The position numbers were made by a program, and so were the translations under genes. A stretch of DNA of 64,000 nt from Iodidimonas muriae (GTDB lineage Bacteria > Pseudomonadota > Alphaproteobacteria > Sphingomonadales > Rhodothalassiaceae). The stretch is taken from assembly GCF_014647255.1 (NCBI RefSeq), contig NZ_BMOV01000001.1, positions 302,275-366,274 on the forward strand. The letters are read 5' to 3'. Of this stretch, positions 34,543 to 44,700 are shown piece after piece. Within the stretch, counting starts at the first letter, position 1. Every line of letters starts with the position of its first letter. The notes under the pieces were generated by a model, which saw only the letters and a program-made list of their open reading frames with translations, had not been told where the DNA came from and made no database searches.

Positions 34543-36567
34543 TTAATCGCTGATGGTGACAAGCACCGCACCATCCGACACTTGGTCGCCTGTTTTTGCT
34601 GACAGATTAGAGACCGTTCCATCACGTGGCGCGGTAAGGGTGTGCTCCATCTTCATGGCTTCCAGCACCAGCAAGGCTTGTCCCTTTTCCACAAAATCCC
34701 CATCGGACACCAGAATATCGAGGATTTTCCCCGGCATGGGGGCCGTGATGGCACCCGGCCCATCGGCATCTTCTTCCGGATCGAATTTGGCGGACAGGCG
34801 TTTCAGGGTTTCCGTATTGCCTGCGAAAATTACCTGCACCTGTTCGGGATTTACCAAAATGGTGGCGCGATAGATCTGCCCGGAAATTTCGGCTTCAATC
34901 TCGCCTTCTTCCATATGGGCACGGATTTGCGCATCATAGCGTTGACCGCCGATCTCCAGCCGATAGCCTTGATCCGTGATGGTGATCTTCACAGACCGGG
35001 ATGTGCCCGCTCCGTCTATATAGTCTTGGCATTCGCATGAGGCCAGATTGGCTTGCCAGCCGCTGGGATCATGCCAGGGCGAGAAAGGATCATTGGATCG
35101 GGCCGCTTCATTGAAAGCGCGATCTTCACGGGCGGCCAGAATGCCAAGGGTGGCAAGGGCAAGGCAAATGTCGCTGGCGGGCGCCGCTTCGGGCAATAGC
35201 GCATCGGCATGACGCGGGATAAAGCCGGTATCCACATTGCCGGATGCAAATTCGGGATGGGCGATCACTTGCTTCAGGAACGGCAGATTGGTGGCAAGCC
35301 CCGCGATTTCCGTTTCCGAAAGCGCTTGGGCCATATGGTGAAGCGCGGCTTCACGGTCTTCGCCCCATGTGATGATCTTGGCTATCATCGGGTCATAATG
35401 CACGCTGATGGAATCATGTTCGCGCACGCCGGTATCCACACGGGTGAAATCTTCATCCATGGGCGGGCGATAACGGTTTAATGTGCCGGTGGCGGGCAAA
35501 AAATCGCGGCTGGGGTCTTCGGCATAAAGCCGCACCTCTATGGCATGGCCGTCAATGGCCAGATCGCCCTGATCCAGCGGCAAAGGCTCTCCTGCGGCCA
35601 CGCGGATCTGCCATTCCACCAGATCTTCACCCGAGATCATTTCGGTGACGGGATGCTCCACCTGCAGCCGCGTATTCATTTCCATGAAATAGAAGGGGGC
35701 ACCGTCCAGGCCGTGTTCCACATCAACAATGAATTCCACCGTTCCTGCACCGCGATAGCCGATGGTCTGGGCCGCGGCCACGGCTGCTTCGCCCATTTTG
35801 CGGCGCAATGCGGGCGACATGCCCGGTGCCGGAGCTTCTTCCACCACCTTTTGGTGGCGGCGCTGAAGAGAGCAATCGCGCTCGAACAGATACACTCCAT
35901 GGCCGCGCCCGTCGGCAAAGACCTGCACTTCGATATGGCGTGGTTTCTGGATATATTTTTCGATCAGCACATGATCATTGCCGAAGGCCCCGGCAGCTTC
36001 GCGCTTGGCCCCTTTCAGGCTGGCGGCAAAATCCTTTTCATTGTCAACCCGACGCATGCCTTTACCGCCACCGCCGGCCACCGCTTTGATCAGCACCGGA
36101 TAGCCGATTTCACGGGCTTGCGCGTTCAGATGGGCTTCGCTTTGATCTGCCCCTAAATAACCGGGCACCACCGGCACACCGGCCAGCGTCATCAGCCGTT
36201 TGGCTTCGTCTTTGAGGCCCATTTTGCGGATGCTATCGGCGGTGGGGCCGATAAAGACAATCCCGGCATCTTCGCAAGTCTGCGCAAAATCGGCATTTTC
36301 CGATAGGAAGCCATAGCCGGGATGAATGGCATCCACATGCAAGCGCTTGGCTATATCCAGAATTTTATCGGCGCATAGATAGCTTTGTGCGGCGGGGGCC
36401 GGCCCGATATGTACCGCTTCATCGGCCAGGTCCACATGCAGCGCATGAGCATCGGCATCAGAGTAAACGGCCACCGTTCCAATACCCATGGCGCGGGCTG
36501 TCCGGATAACGCGACAGGCGATTTCGCCGCGATTGGCAATAAGGATCTTGTTGAACAAACGGGTCAT
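34543..36567 (-). CDS. liuD: Methylcrotonyl-CoA carboxylase biotin-carrying (alpha) subunit
   Basis: 674 residues. The biotin carboxylase part (1 to ~450) shows ILIANRGEIACRVIRTA, the ATP-grasp loop KAVAGGGGKGMRRV, EEAPAPGMSP and the FMEMNTRLQVEHPVTE segment. A linker domain follows, and then the C-terminal biotinyl domain (about 600-674) with the biotin-accepting Lys in LVLEAMKMEHTL. With liuB and liuC immediately upstream it is most likely the 3-methylcrotonyl-CoA carboxylase of leucine breakdown. A propionyl- or geranyl-CoA carboxylase is the alternative. It follows liuC by 6 bases. Confidence 0.9.
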   Translation of the reverse strand: MTRLFNKILIANRGEIACRVIRTARAMGIGTVAVYSDADAHALHVDLADEAVHIGPAPAAQSYLCADKILDIAKRLHVDAIHPGYGFLSENADFAQTCEDAGIVFIGPTADSIRKMGLKDEAKRLMTLAGVPVVPGYLGADQSEAHLNAQAREIGYPVLIKAVAGGGGKGMRRVDNEKDFAASLKGAKREAAGAFGNDHVLIEKYIQKPRHIEVQVFADGRGHGVYLFERDCSLQRRHQKVVEEAPAPGMSPALRRKMGEAAVAAAQTIGYRGAGTVEFIVDVEHGLDGAPFYFMEMNTRLQVEHPVTEMISGEDLVEWQIRVAAGEPLPLDQGDLAIDGHAIEVRLYAEDPSRDFLPATGTLNRYRPPMDEDFTRVDTGVREHDSISVHYDPMIAKIITWGEDREAALHHMAQALSETEIAGLATNLPFLKQVIAHPEFASGNVDTGFIPRHADALLPEAAPASDICLALATLGILAAREDRAFNEAARSNDPFSPWHDPSGWQANLASCECQDYIDGAGTSRSVKITITDQGYRLEIGGQRYDAQIRAHMEEGEIEAEISGQIYRATILVNPEQVQVIFAGNTETLKRLSAKFDPEEDADGPGAITAPMPGKILDILVSDGDFVEKGQALLVLEAMKMEHTLTAPRDGTVSNLSAKTGDQVSDGAVLVTISD

Positions 36568-36573
36568 ATCAGG

Positions 36574-37371
36574 TCATTGCCCTTCTTTTGTCCATGACGG
36601 TTTGCGCTTTTCAAAAAAAGCCGCCATGCCTTCCCGCGCTTCTGTAGATGTACGTCGTGCGGCAATCCGTGCCGCCGTTTCATCGCGCAAGGCGGTGTCG
36701 ATGGTCCGGTTTTTAACGGTAAAGATCAGATCCTTGGCGGCGTTTTGTGCCTTGGGTGCGCCTGCCAAAAGCTGATCGACAACGCGGTCGGCTGCCCCAT
36801 TCAGGTCGTTTTCAGAGCCGACGGTTTCATGCACAAGCCCGATTTCCCGGGCAACCTCGGCACCAAATCGTTCGGCGGTCAGAAAATAACGCCGGGCGGC
36901 GCTTTCGCCAATTTTAGCCAGCACATAAGGGCTGATGGTGGCCGGTGTCAGCCCCAGCCGGACCTCGGAAAACCCAAAGCGGGCATCGCGCACGGCCAGA
37001 ACGATATCGGCACAGGCCACAAGACCGGCTCCTCCGCCCAGGGCCGCCCCCTGGACAAGGGCAATAACGGGTTTCGGGCAGGTATTTACATGGTGCAGCA
37101 TTTCCGAAAGCCTTTGGGCATCCGCATGGTTTTGCGCTTCGGAATAGTTGGCGGCGGTTTTCATCCAATCCAGATCCGCTCCGGCGCAAAAGCTTTTGCC
37201 TTCCCCGCGCAACATCACCAGATGCACATCATCATCATCGCTGACGTCCTTGAAGGCATGGGTCAGTTCGCGGATCAGTGCGTCATTGAAGGCATTATGA
37301 ACCTGTGCTCGGTTCATGCGGATCGTGGCAACACCGCGATCGTCTTTTTCGATCAAAATATTGGCGGACAT
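36574..37371 (-). CDS. liuC: Enoyl-CoA hydratase family, probable methylglutaconyl-CoA hydratase
   Basis: 265 residues of the crotonase fold. The oxyanion-hole segments are SFCAGADLDWMK and GAALGGGAGLVACADIVLA, and the catalytic Glu positions are in FGFSEVRLGLTPATISPYVL. Lying between the two carboxylase subunit genes, it fits 3-methylglutaconyl-CoA hydratase, the step after carboxylation in leucine catabolism. Specificity is assigned from context. 56 bases separate it from liuB, so the three are likely one operon. Confidence 0.87.
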   Translation of the reverse strand: MSANILIEKDDRGVATIRMNRAQVHNAFNDALIRELTHAFKDVSDDDDVHLVMLRGEGKSFCAGADLDWMKTAANYSEAQNHADAQRLSEMLHHVNTCPKPVIALVQGAALGGGAGLVACADIVLAVRDARFGFSEVRLGLTPATISPYVLAKIGESAARRYFLTAERFGAEVAREIGLVHETVGSENDLNGAADRVVDQLLAGAPKAQNAAKDLIFTVKNRTIDTALRDETAARIAARRTSTEAREGMAAFFEKRKPSWTKEGQ

Positions 37372-37427
37372 GGCGCGGTCCTTTCAGTTGTGGGTGCTTT
37401 TTCGTCATCAGCCCTGTGGGCCATGTC

Positions 37428-39035
37428 CTACATACGAAAAATGCCGAAACGGGTTTTTTCAATGGGGGCGTTCAGGGCTGCCGATAAGCCAAGGCCCAGC
37501 ACGGTGCGAGTATCGGCGGGATCAATGACCCCATCGTCCCACAATCTGGCTGAAGCATAAGTGGGATGGCCTTGCGCTTCATAGGTATCGCGGATGGGCG
37601 CTTTGAAGGCCTCTTCAGCGCTTTGGCTCCAGTCTTCGCCACGGGCGGCCATGGAATCGCGCTTCACGGTGGCGAGAACATTGGCTGCCTGTTCGCCGCC
37701 CATCACGGAAATGCGGGCATTGGGCCACATCCACATAAAGCGCGGGCTATAGGCACGTCCGCACATGCCGTAATTCCCCGCGCCGTAAGAGCCGCCGATA
37801 AGCACGGTGAATTTCGGCACCTTGGCGCAGGCCACCGCCGTTACCATTTTGGCGCCATCCTTGGCGATGCCGCCGGTTTCATATTTGCGGCCCACCATGA
37901 AGCCGGTGATGTTTTGCAAGAACACCAAAGGGATGCCGCGCTGGCAGCACAGTTCGATGAAATGCGCACCCTTCAAGGCGGATTCCGAAAACAAAACACC
38001 ATTATTCGCAATAATTCCAACGGGATAGCCGTGAATATGTGCAAAGCCGGTGACCAATGTGGTGCCGTAGAGCTTTTTGAATTCGTCGAACTCCGAGCCA
38101 TCCACAAGGCGGGCGATCACTTCGCGCACATCATAGGGTTGGCGGGTATCTTTGGGAATGATGCCGTAAATCTCACGGGGGTCGTAAAGGGGCGGGCGGG
38201 ATTCGCGGATATCCAGATCGGGGGTTTTGCGCCGGTTGAGATTGGCAACGATCCGCCGTGCTTGCATTAAGGCCTGGGTGTCATTGGCGGCCAGATGGTC
38301 GCTGACACCGGAGACGCGGGCATGCACATCGCCGCCGCCCAGATCTTCCGCCGAAACCTCTTCCCCTGTTGCCGCTTTCACCAAAGGCGGGCCGCCAAGA
38401 AAGATGGTCCCCTGATTTTGGACGATGATGGATTCATCAGCCATAGCAGGAACATAGGCCCCGCCTGCGGTACAACTGCCCATAACCACGGCGATCTGCG
38501 GAATACCCATGGCCGACAAATTGGCTTGATTATAGAAAATCCGGCCAAAATGATCGCGGTCGGGGAACACCTCGTCCTGATTGGGCAGATTGGCCCCGCC
38601 GGAATCCACCAGATAAATGCAGGGCAGGTTGTTTTCGCGGGCAATATCCTGGGCCCGCAGATGCTTTTTCACGGTGATAGGGAAATATGTCCCACCCTTT
38701 ACCGTGGCATCATTGCACACGATCAAACATTCCACGCCGGAGACCCGCCCGATGCCGGTGATGATACCGCCCGCCGGAATATCTGCGTCATACATGCCAT
38801 ATGCTGCAAGCTGCGACAGTTCCAGAAAGGGTGATCCGGGGTCGAGCAACGTGGCAATGCGATCGCGGGGCAGCAATTTACCGCGTGCCAGATGCTTGTC
38901 GCGGGCGCGTTCGGGGCCGCCTTTGGCAATCTTTTCACAAAGTGTGGACAGATCATCCACAAGGCCGCGCATATGGTCGGCATTGGCCTCAAACGCGTCC
39001 GTGCCGGGCTGAATGGATGTTTTGAGACGGGTCAT
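37428..39035 (-). CDS. liuB: Methylcrotonyl-CoA carboxylase carboxyltransferase (beta) subunit
   Basis: 535 residues, standard length for MccB. The twin crotonase-like carboxyltransferase domains show the acyl-CoA site [36 protein letters not shown], and the second-domain [20 protein letters not shown], which are the usual MCC signatures. It transfers the carboxyl from biotin to 3-methylcrotonyl-CoA. It is the first of liuB-liuC-liuD. The isovaleryl-CoA dehydrogenase (liuA) and HMG-CoA lyase (liuE) are not adjacent in this window. Confidence 0.93.
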   Translation of the reverse strand: MTRLKTSIQPGTDAFEANADHMRGLVDDLSTLCEKIAKGGPERARDKHLARGKLLPRDRIATLLDPGSPFLELSQLAAYGMYDADIPAGGIITGIGRVSGVECLIVCNDATVKGGTYFPITVKKHLRAQDIARENNLPCIYLVDSGGANLPNQDEVFPDRDHFGRIFYNQANLSAMGIPQIAVVMGSCTAGGAYVPAMADESIIVQNQGTIFLGGPPLVKAATGEEVSAEDLGGGDVHARVSGVSDHLAANDTQALMQARRIVANLNRRKTPDLDIRESRPPLYDPREIYGIIPKDTRQPYDVREVIARLVDGSEFDEFKKLYGTTLVTGFAHIHGYPVGIIANNGVLFSESALKGAHFIELCCQRGIPLVFLQNITGFMVGRKYETGGIAKDGAKMVTAVACAKVPKFTVLIGGSYGAGNYGMCGRAYSPRFMWMWPNARISVMGGEQAANVLATVKRDSMAARGEDWSQSAEEAFKAPIRDTYEAQGHPTYASARLWDDGVIDPADTRTVLGLGLSAALNAPIEKTRFGIFRM

Positions 39036-39093
39036 AAATCACTCTTTGCCTGATCGAAAATGCGGTCTTGTCGCGTGAACCTTGGCTTATAGC

Positions 39094-39438
39094 CTATCCA
39101 AGACGGGCTCCATTGGGGACCGGTTTATCGGGAACCGCAAGCACCACGGAGCCATCTTCGGCATAAATTCCGGTCACAAGACATTCCGACATGAACGGTC
39201 CGATCTGTTTTGGCGGAAAGTTTACCACAGCAAGAACCTGCCGCCCCACCAGATCCTGCGGCTGGTAATGATCGGTGATTTGTGCGCTTGTTTTGCGCAT
39301 TCCTATCTCCGGACCGAAATCCACCACCAGTTTATAGGCGGGTTTGCGGGCCTGCGGGAATGGTTCGGCACTGACCACTGTTCCGGCGCGCAGATCAACC
39401 CGCATGAAGTCATCCCAACTGAGGTCTTTGGTGGTCAT
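39094..39438 (-). CDS. csaA: tRNA-binding domain protein CsaA
   Basis: 114 residues, the length of CsaA: one tRNA-binding OB fold with FMRVDLRAGTVVSAEPFPQARK at the start, KTSAQITDHYQPQDLVGRQV in the middle and a VPDKPVPNGARLG tail. CsaA is an export-related chaperone / tRNA-binding protein in Bacillus; its role in alphaproteobacteria is not settled. It sits between agmatinase (33 bases upstream) and liuB on the same strand. Confidence 0.92.
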   Translation of the reverse strand: MTTKDLSWDDFMRVDLRAGTVVSAEPFPQARKPAYKLVVDFGPEIGMRKTSAQITDHYQPQDLVGRQVLAVVNFPPKQIGPFMSECLVTGIYAEDGSVVLAVPDKPVPNGARLG

Positions 39439-39471
39439 AGGGTGCCTTTCTGAATATGGTGACTGTCTGGC

Positions 39472-40410
39472 TCAATGGAGCGATTGGCTGGCCGGACGGG
39501 CACCTTTATTTTTTGGCGTGCCCAAATGAGCATAGGACAGGATTTTATAAGCCAGTTTGGCGGCCAGAAAATCACAGCCATGCAGGCCGGGGCGGGGGGA
39601 GAGTTCATTGATATCCGCCCCGATAATATCGCCCACTTCGGCGGCTTTGCGGATGATGGCCATCACATCGTCCCAGAACAGTCCACCCGGTTCCGGCGTG
39701 CCGGTGGCGGGCATCACCGATCCATCAAAGCCATCCAGATCAAAGGTCAGATAAATTGGGCGATCGCGCAAGGGTTCGACAATCTTATCCAATGTCCATA
39801 AGGCTTTGTCTTTTGCCCAGTGCATGTGGATGCGGTGGCGGTTTTCTTCCAGAAACGGAATTTCACTTTGGGAGATATTGCGAATCCCCACCGACACCAC
39901 TTCTGCCGACGGATCATCCAGCACCCGGCGGATGGCCGAGGCATGGCTGAAGCGTTCGCCTTCATAACCATCGCGCAGATCCGCATGGGCATCGAAATGC
40001 AGGATCACCAGATCCGGCACCGTTTCCAAAAACGGGCGGATGGCACCGGGGGTGATGGAATGTTCCCCGCCAAACACCATGGGAAAACGGTCTTGCGACA
40101 GAATTTCGCCGGTAATGGCAGCCAGCTGATCCAATGCTTTTTCCACCGGCTTTTCGATCACTGGCGGTTCCAATGTGGCCACGCCATAATGGTGCACCGG
40201 CTCCATCCAGAATTCTTCATCAAACAGCTCGACCTCGTGGCTGGCGTCCAGCATGGCCTGCGGTCCCTTTGCGGTTCCGCCTTCGTAGGAAACCGTAGCC
40301 TCAAGCCCGAAGGGGACGATGACCGCGCGAGCGTTTTCAAGTGCTACGCCGTCTTCATCATCAAGGCCCAGAAAGCCGTCTTCGGAAGGAAGGTAACGAA
40401 GGTCTGTCAT
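39472..40410 (-). CDS. speB: Agmatinase / ureohydrolase family
   Basis: 312 residues from the ATG at 40410, with AAAGGA 8 bases upstream; the open frame continues further up without homology. Binuclear manganese ligands are visible: His in FGGEHSITPG, the HFDAHADLRDGYEG segment, and FDLDGFDGSVMPATGTPEPGG. Agmatinase hydrolyses agmatine to putrescine and urea. No arginine decarboxylase is in the window. With ODC and the DHS homologue at 19.7-22 kb it points to two routes to putrescine. Other guanidino substrates cannot be excluded. Confidence 0.88.
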   Translation of the reverse strand: MTDLRYLPSEDGFLGLDDEDGVALENARAVIVPFGLEATVSYEGGTAKGPQAMLDASHEVELFDEEFWMEPVHHYGVATLEPPVIEKPVEKALDQLAAITGEILSQDRFPMVFGGEHSITPGAIRPFLETVPDLVILHFDAHADLRDGYEGERFSHASAIRRVLDDPSAEVVSVGIRNISQSEIPFLEENRHRIHMHWAKDKALWTLDKIVEPLRDRPIYLTFDLDGFDGSVMPATGTPEPGGLFWDDVMAIIRKAAEVGDIIGADINELSPRPGLHGCDFLAAKLAYKILSYAHLGTPKNKGARPASQSLH

Positions 40411-40424
40411 CACAAGAATCCTTT

Positions 40425-40464
40425 GGAAAAGAAAGCCATGCAGCGGCATTCTGCATGGCTTTCT
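40425..40464 (-). terminator. Perfect 14-bp hairpin with T-run between leucine dehydrogenase and agmatinase
   Basis: On the minus strand AGAAAGCCATGCAG (40464-40451) pairs perfectly with CTGCATGGCTTTCT (40443-40430) around a 7-base loop, followed by TTT. It looks like the terminator of the leucine dehydrogenase gene. Its tail almost touches the agmatinase ribosome binding site (40424-40419), so readthrough control of agmatinase is conceivable. Confidence 0.8.
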
Positions 40465-40511
40465 ACAACAGTCGATCAAATAGGCAAGAGGCAGTGCCCC
40501 TGTATTGCGCC

Positions 40512-41630
40512 TTATTCGGCTGCTGAACGCAAGGCCCGCCGTTTATCGTCGATGCGTTTTTCGGCCAATTCATTGGCGATTTTGCCAGTGGGCTGTTTTT
40601 GCTTGTCGCTGGCTTCAAAAACTTCGGTCAGCGTCTCTGCGATATGGGCAACTTTGCGGGCCCGCGCCGCATCATCGAGATGCTCTTTATGCACCTCTGA
40701 TTCCACCGAAATAATCCCGCCGGCGTTGATGATATAATCGGGGGCATAAAGAATACCGCGCTTCGTCAGTTCCCGATCATCGGCAACTTCATCATCCAGC
40801 ACATTATTGGCGGCCCCTGCGATGATTTTGGCTTTGATCTGCGGGATGGTTTTGGCATTTAACACACCACCCAGCGCACAAGGGGCAAATACGTCGGCAT
40901 CCACAGCGTGGATTTTGTCGCCCGCAACCACTTCGGCTTCACCGGACGCCAGAACACGTTCGATATTTTCCTGCACGATATCGGTGATGATGATTTTGGC
41001 CCCAGCGGCGCGCAGATGGTTGGCCACATCGCGGCCCACATTGCCGACGCCCTGAATGGCCACGGTAAGGCCGTTAAGATCCGTGCGGCCCAGCTTGTGG
41101 CGAACAGCGGCCTTTATGCCGGTGAATACCCCTTTGGCAGTATGGGGAGAGGGGTCACCAGTGGCGAATTCCCCGCTTTCAAGGCCAACCACATAATCGG
41201 TGGTACCATGGATGGTTTCCATGTCCTGCGGCTTCGTTCCCACATCTTCGGCGGTGTAATAAGACCCGCCCAAACGCTGGATATATCTTCCGAAGGATTG
41301 CAGCAGTTCAGGGGTTTTGATGGTTTTCGGGTCACCGATGATCACCGATTTCCCGCCGCCCAAACGCAAGCCGGCCATGGCGTTTTTATAGCTCATGCCC
41401 CGCGACAGGCGCAGCACATCGAAAATGGCATCTTCTTCCGCGCGGACATCCGCCACATCCAAAGAGGCATTGCGGTGCGCTGCGGCATAATCCCAAAAGC
41501 GGCAGCCGCCGACGGCCGGGCCAAGCACGGTGGAATGAACGGCGATGATCGCCCGTAACCCGGTGAGCGGATCGCTGCAGAACACGACCTGTTCGTGTTT
41601 ATTGAAGGCGCGTGTCGAAAATACAGGCAT
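40512..41630 (-). CDS. Leucine/phenylalanine/valine dehydrogenase
   Basis: 372 residues of the Glu/Leu/Phe/Val dehydrogenase family, in the shorter LeuDH length range. The catalytic lysine region is AGLRLGGGKSVIIGD, YTAEDVGTKPQDM contains the conserved Asp, and the NAD motif is IQGVGNVGRDVANHL. VHSTVLGPAVGGCRFWDY near the start is typical of leucine dehydrogenase. It interconverts branched-chain amino acids and 2-oxo acids, feeding the liu pathway encoded downstream. AAAGGGAG precedes the ATG. A terminator follows at 40425-40464. Confidence 0.92.
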   Translation of the reverse strand: MPVFSTRAFNKHEQVVFCSDPLTGLRAIIAVHSTVLGPAVGGCRFWDYAAAHRNASLDVADVRAEEDAIFDVLRLSRGMSYKNAMAGLRLGGGKSVIIGDPKTIKTPELLQSFGRYIQRLGGSYYTAEDVGTKPQDMETIHGTTDYVVGLESGEFATGDPSPHTAKGVFTGIKAAVRHKLGRTDLNGLTVAIQGVGNVGRDVANHLRAAGAKIIITDIVQENIERVLASGEAEVVAGDKIHAVDADVFAPCALGGVLNAKTIPQIKAKIIAGAANNVLDDEVADDRELTKRGILYAPDYIINAGGIISVESEVHKEHLDDAARARKVAHIAETLTEVFEASDKQKQPTGKIANELAEKRIDDKRRALRSAAE

Positions 41631-41722
41631 GGAGCTCCCTTTCCATAATGTGCGCAGCCATATGCTTTTTTATGCTGCGTTGAATGTCGTTTATTGGCCT
41701 TGGATCAATTATCTGTCCGAAA

Positions 41723-44700
41723 TCATTGCGCCGCCATGATCCGTGCATTTTCCGCCCCGGGAGAGCGGAAGGCATCGAGAAGTTCGGCTTTTTTCTTTTC
41801 CGCGATTGCCACGCTGTCTGCCTTCACCGGTCCATAACCGCGAATTTGGTCGGGAACGGAGGCAAGGGCTACAGCCACATCCAGCGTGTCATTATCCATA
41901 CGCGCCAGAACATCTTGCATCATGGCTTCATAGTCTTTGATCAGGCGCCGTTCCATTTTGCGTTCATCGGCATAGCCAAATGGATCAAAGGGCGTGCCGC
42001 GCAAAGCCTTGAATTTGGCCAGCAGCTTGAAGCCTTTGAACATCCACGGTCCGAATTCGCTTTTCTTCGGGCGGCCGGTCAAGGGATCGGGGCGCGAGAA
42101 GATGGGCGGTGACATATGAAATTTCAGGCGCACATCGCCTTCAAACTGGGCGCTGATCCGCTTTTCAAAATCGCCCGATGTATAAAGGCGGGCCACTTCA
42201 TATTCGTCCTTATAGGCCAGCAGCTTGAAGTAATTCCGCAGAACAGCCTGCGTCAATTCCGTTGAGCCGGGGCGGGCTTTTTCTTCCGCTTTGCGTGTTG
42301 CAGCCACCAAAGCGCGATAGCGCTTGGCCAGCCGGCCATTCTGGTAGCCTTTCAAAAAATCTGCCCGGTAATTGATCGCATCATCCAGCGTTTCGGCCTT
42401 GAAGCGCGTGACTCCGGTATCAACTGCATCGATCACGGTTTTGATGGCTTCCAGATCATGGGCGGCAACACGGCCCCAATGGAAGGTGCGCAGATTGCTT
42501 TCGATGGCCACTTTATTGAGATGAATGGCTTGTGTGATGCTTTCCAAAGTCAGCGGGATCAGGCCTTTTTGCCACGCATAGCCGAGAATGAATATATTGG
42601 TGGCAATGGAATCCCCCATCAAGGCGGTAGCCAATCCGGTAGCGGGAAGGCTGTATCGGCCATTTTCCAGGGTGCGGTCCTTGATGGCTTTTTGAACCGC
42701 CAATTCCTTGAAATCCAGATCGCGGTTGCGCACGAAATCCGCAACCGGGGTCAGGGTGGTGTTGATCACCGCATGGCTGCGTTCTTCCGACAAGGTGGTT
42801 TGGGCATCCTTGCCTGCAGCCACTACGCTATCACAAGCCAGCAAAAGATTGGTGCCGCCGGTGATGATTTTGGCGCTGGCTTCGCGGTCAGGATCGGCGA
42901 ACAGGCGAATATGCGATAGAACCGCCCCGCCTTTTTGCGCAAGACCGGCCATATCCAGAACCGAGCAGCCCTTGTTTTCCAGATGCGCGGCCATGCCCAG
43001 CAGCGCCCCGATGGTGAGAACGCCAGTGCCGCCAATGCCGGTCACCAAAATGGAGTAGCTGTCGTCCAATGTGGGCAGGGTGGGAAGCGGCACATCGGGA
43101 AGATCGGTGCCGGAGCCACCCGCTTTGGATTTTTTCAATGTCCCGCCTTCAACGGTAACGAAGGACGGGCAAAAACCCTTCACACAGGAGAAGTCCTTGT
43201 TGCAGGTGGATTGGTTGATCTGGCGTTTGCGGCCCAGTTCCGTTTCCAAAGGCTCTACCGAGACGCAATTGGACTGGACGGAGCAATCGCCACAGCCTTC
43301 ACAGACCAGTTCGTTGATGACCACGCGCTTATTGGGATCTTCCATCTTGCCACGTTTGCGGCGACGGCGTTTTTCCGCTGCACAGGTTTGATCATAAATG
43401 ATGGCGGTCACACCGCTAACGTCGCGCAGTTCTGTTTGCAGGCGCATCATATGGCTGCGGTCGAACACATCGACACCCGCAGGCAGGCTGGCTTCTTTGT
43501 AAATCTGCGGGCGTTCCGATGCGATCACAACACGGCCCACACCTTCCGCCACCAATTGAGCGGCAATCTGCGGCACGCTCAGATGTCCTTCGGCTTCCTG
43601 ACCACCGGTCATGGCCACCGCATCATTATAAAGGATTTTATAAGTGATGTTCACCTTTGCGGCCACAGAGGCGCGAATGGCCAAGATCCCCGAATGGGAA
43701 TAGGTGCCATCGCCCAGATTGGCAAAAACATGCTTTTCATTGGTGAAACGGTGGGTGCCGATCCACGGCGTTCCTTCGCCGCCCATCTGGGTGAAGGTTT
43801 CATTATGGCGATCCATATTGATGGCCATGATATGACAGCCAATGCCCGCAAGCGCCCGGCTACCTTCGGGTAATCTGGTGGAACTGTTATGGGGACAGCC
43901 AGAGCAGAAGAAGGGCGTGCGCGCCGTTGTCGGCTCATAGCTTTCCGCCGCCGCTTTCCGCGCTTCAAACCAGGCAAGACGGTCGCGGATCAACGGTGTG
44001 TCGTGGAACCGTGCCAGACGGGCCGCAATGGCATGTGCCACCAGCGAAATATCCAGCTCGTTATCGGGAGGCAACAGCCACCGGCCTTCATCGTCGTATT
44101 TGCCAACGATTTTCGGACGGGCGTTTTCCTTCCAGTTGTAAAGTTGCTGCATGAGCTGATACTCGATCATCTCACGCTTTTCTTCCACAACCAGAACTTC
44201 ATCCAGTCCTTCGGCAAAGCGGCGCGCGCCTTGCGGCTCTAGCGGCCATACCATGCCCACCTTGTATAGACGCAGGCCGATCTCGCGGGCCACGTCTTCG
44301 GTGATGCCCATTTCATGAAGGGCTTGGCGCACATCAAGATAGGCCTTGCCCGAAGCAATGATGCCAAAGCGGGCATTGGGGCTGTCCCAGATCATTTTGT
44401 CGATGCCATTGGCGCGCGCAAAAGAATGGGCGGCAAAGCCTTTATAGCGCTGCAAACGGGTGTCCTGACCGCGCCACGGATCGGGCCAGCGGATATGCAG
44501 ACCCCCTTGGGGCATCTCGAAATCCGTTGGCATGATGATCTTGCGACGCTCACCATTCAAATCAATGGAGGCCGATGTTTCCGCCGTATCGGAGGTGGTT
44601 TTAAAGGCCACCCATGCGCCGGTGAAGCGGGACATGGCGATGCCCAAAAGGCCGAATTCCACAAATTCCCGCACCCCGGCAGGATAGAGAACCGGCATCA

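Noticed and set aside
36574-39035. Possibility that the carboxylase genes encode propionyl-CoA or geranyl-CoA carboxylase
   Set aside because: The beta subunit's [14 protein letters not shown] segment and the hydratase between the subunits fit the methylcrotonyl-CoA (liu) set better; kept only as an alternative.
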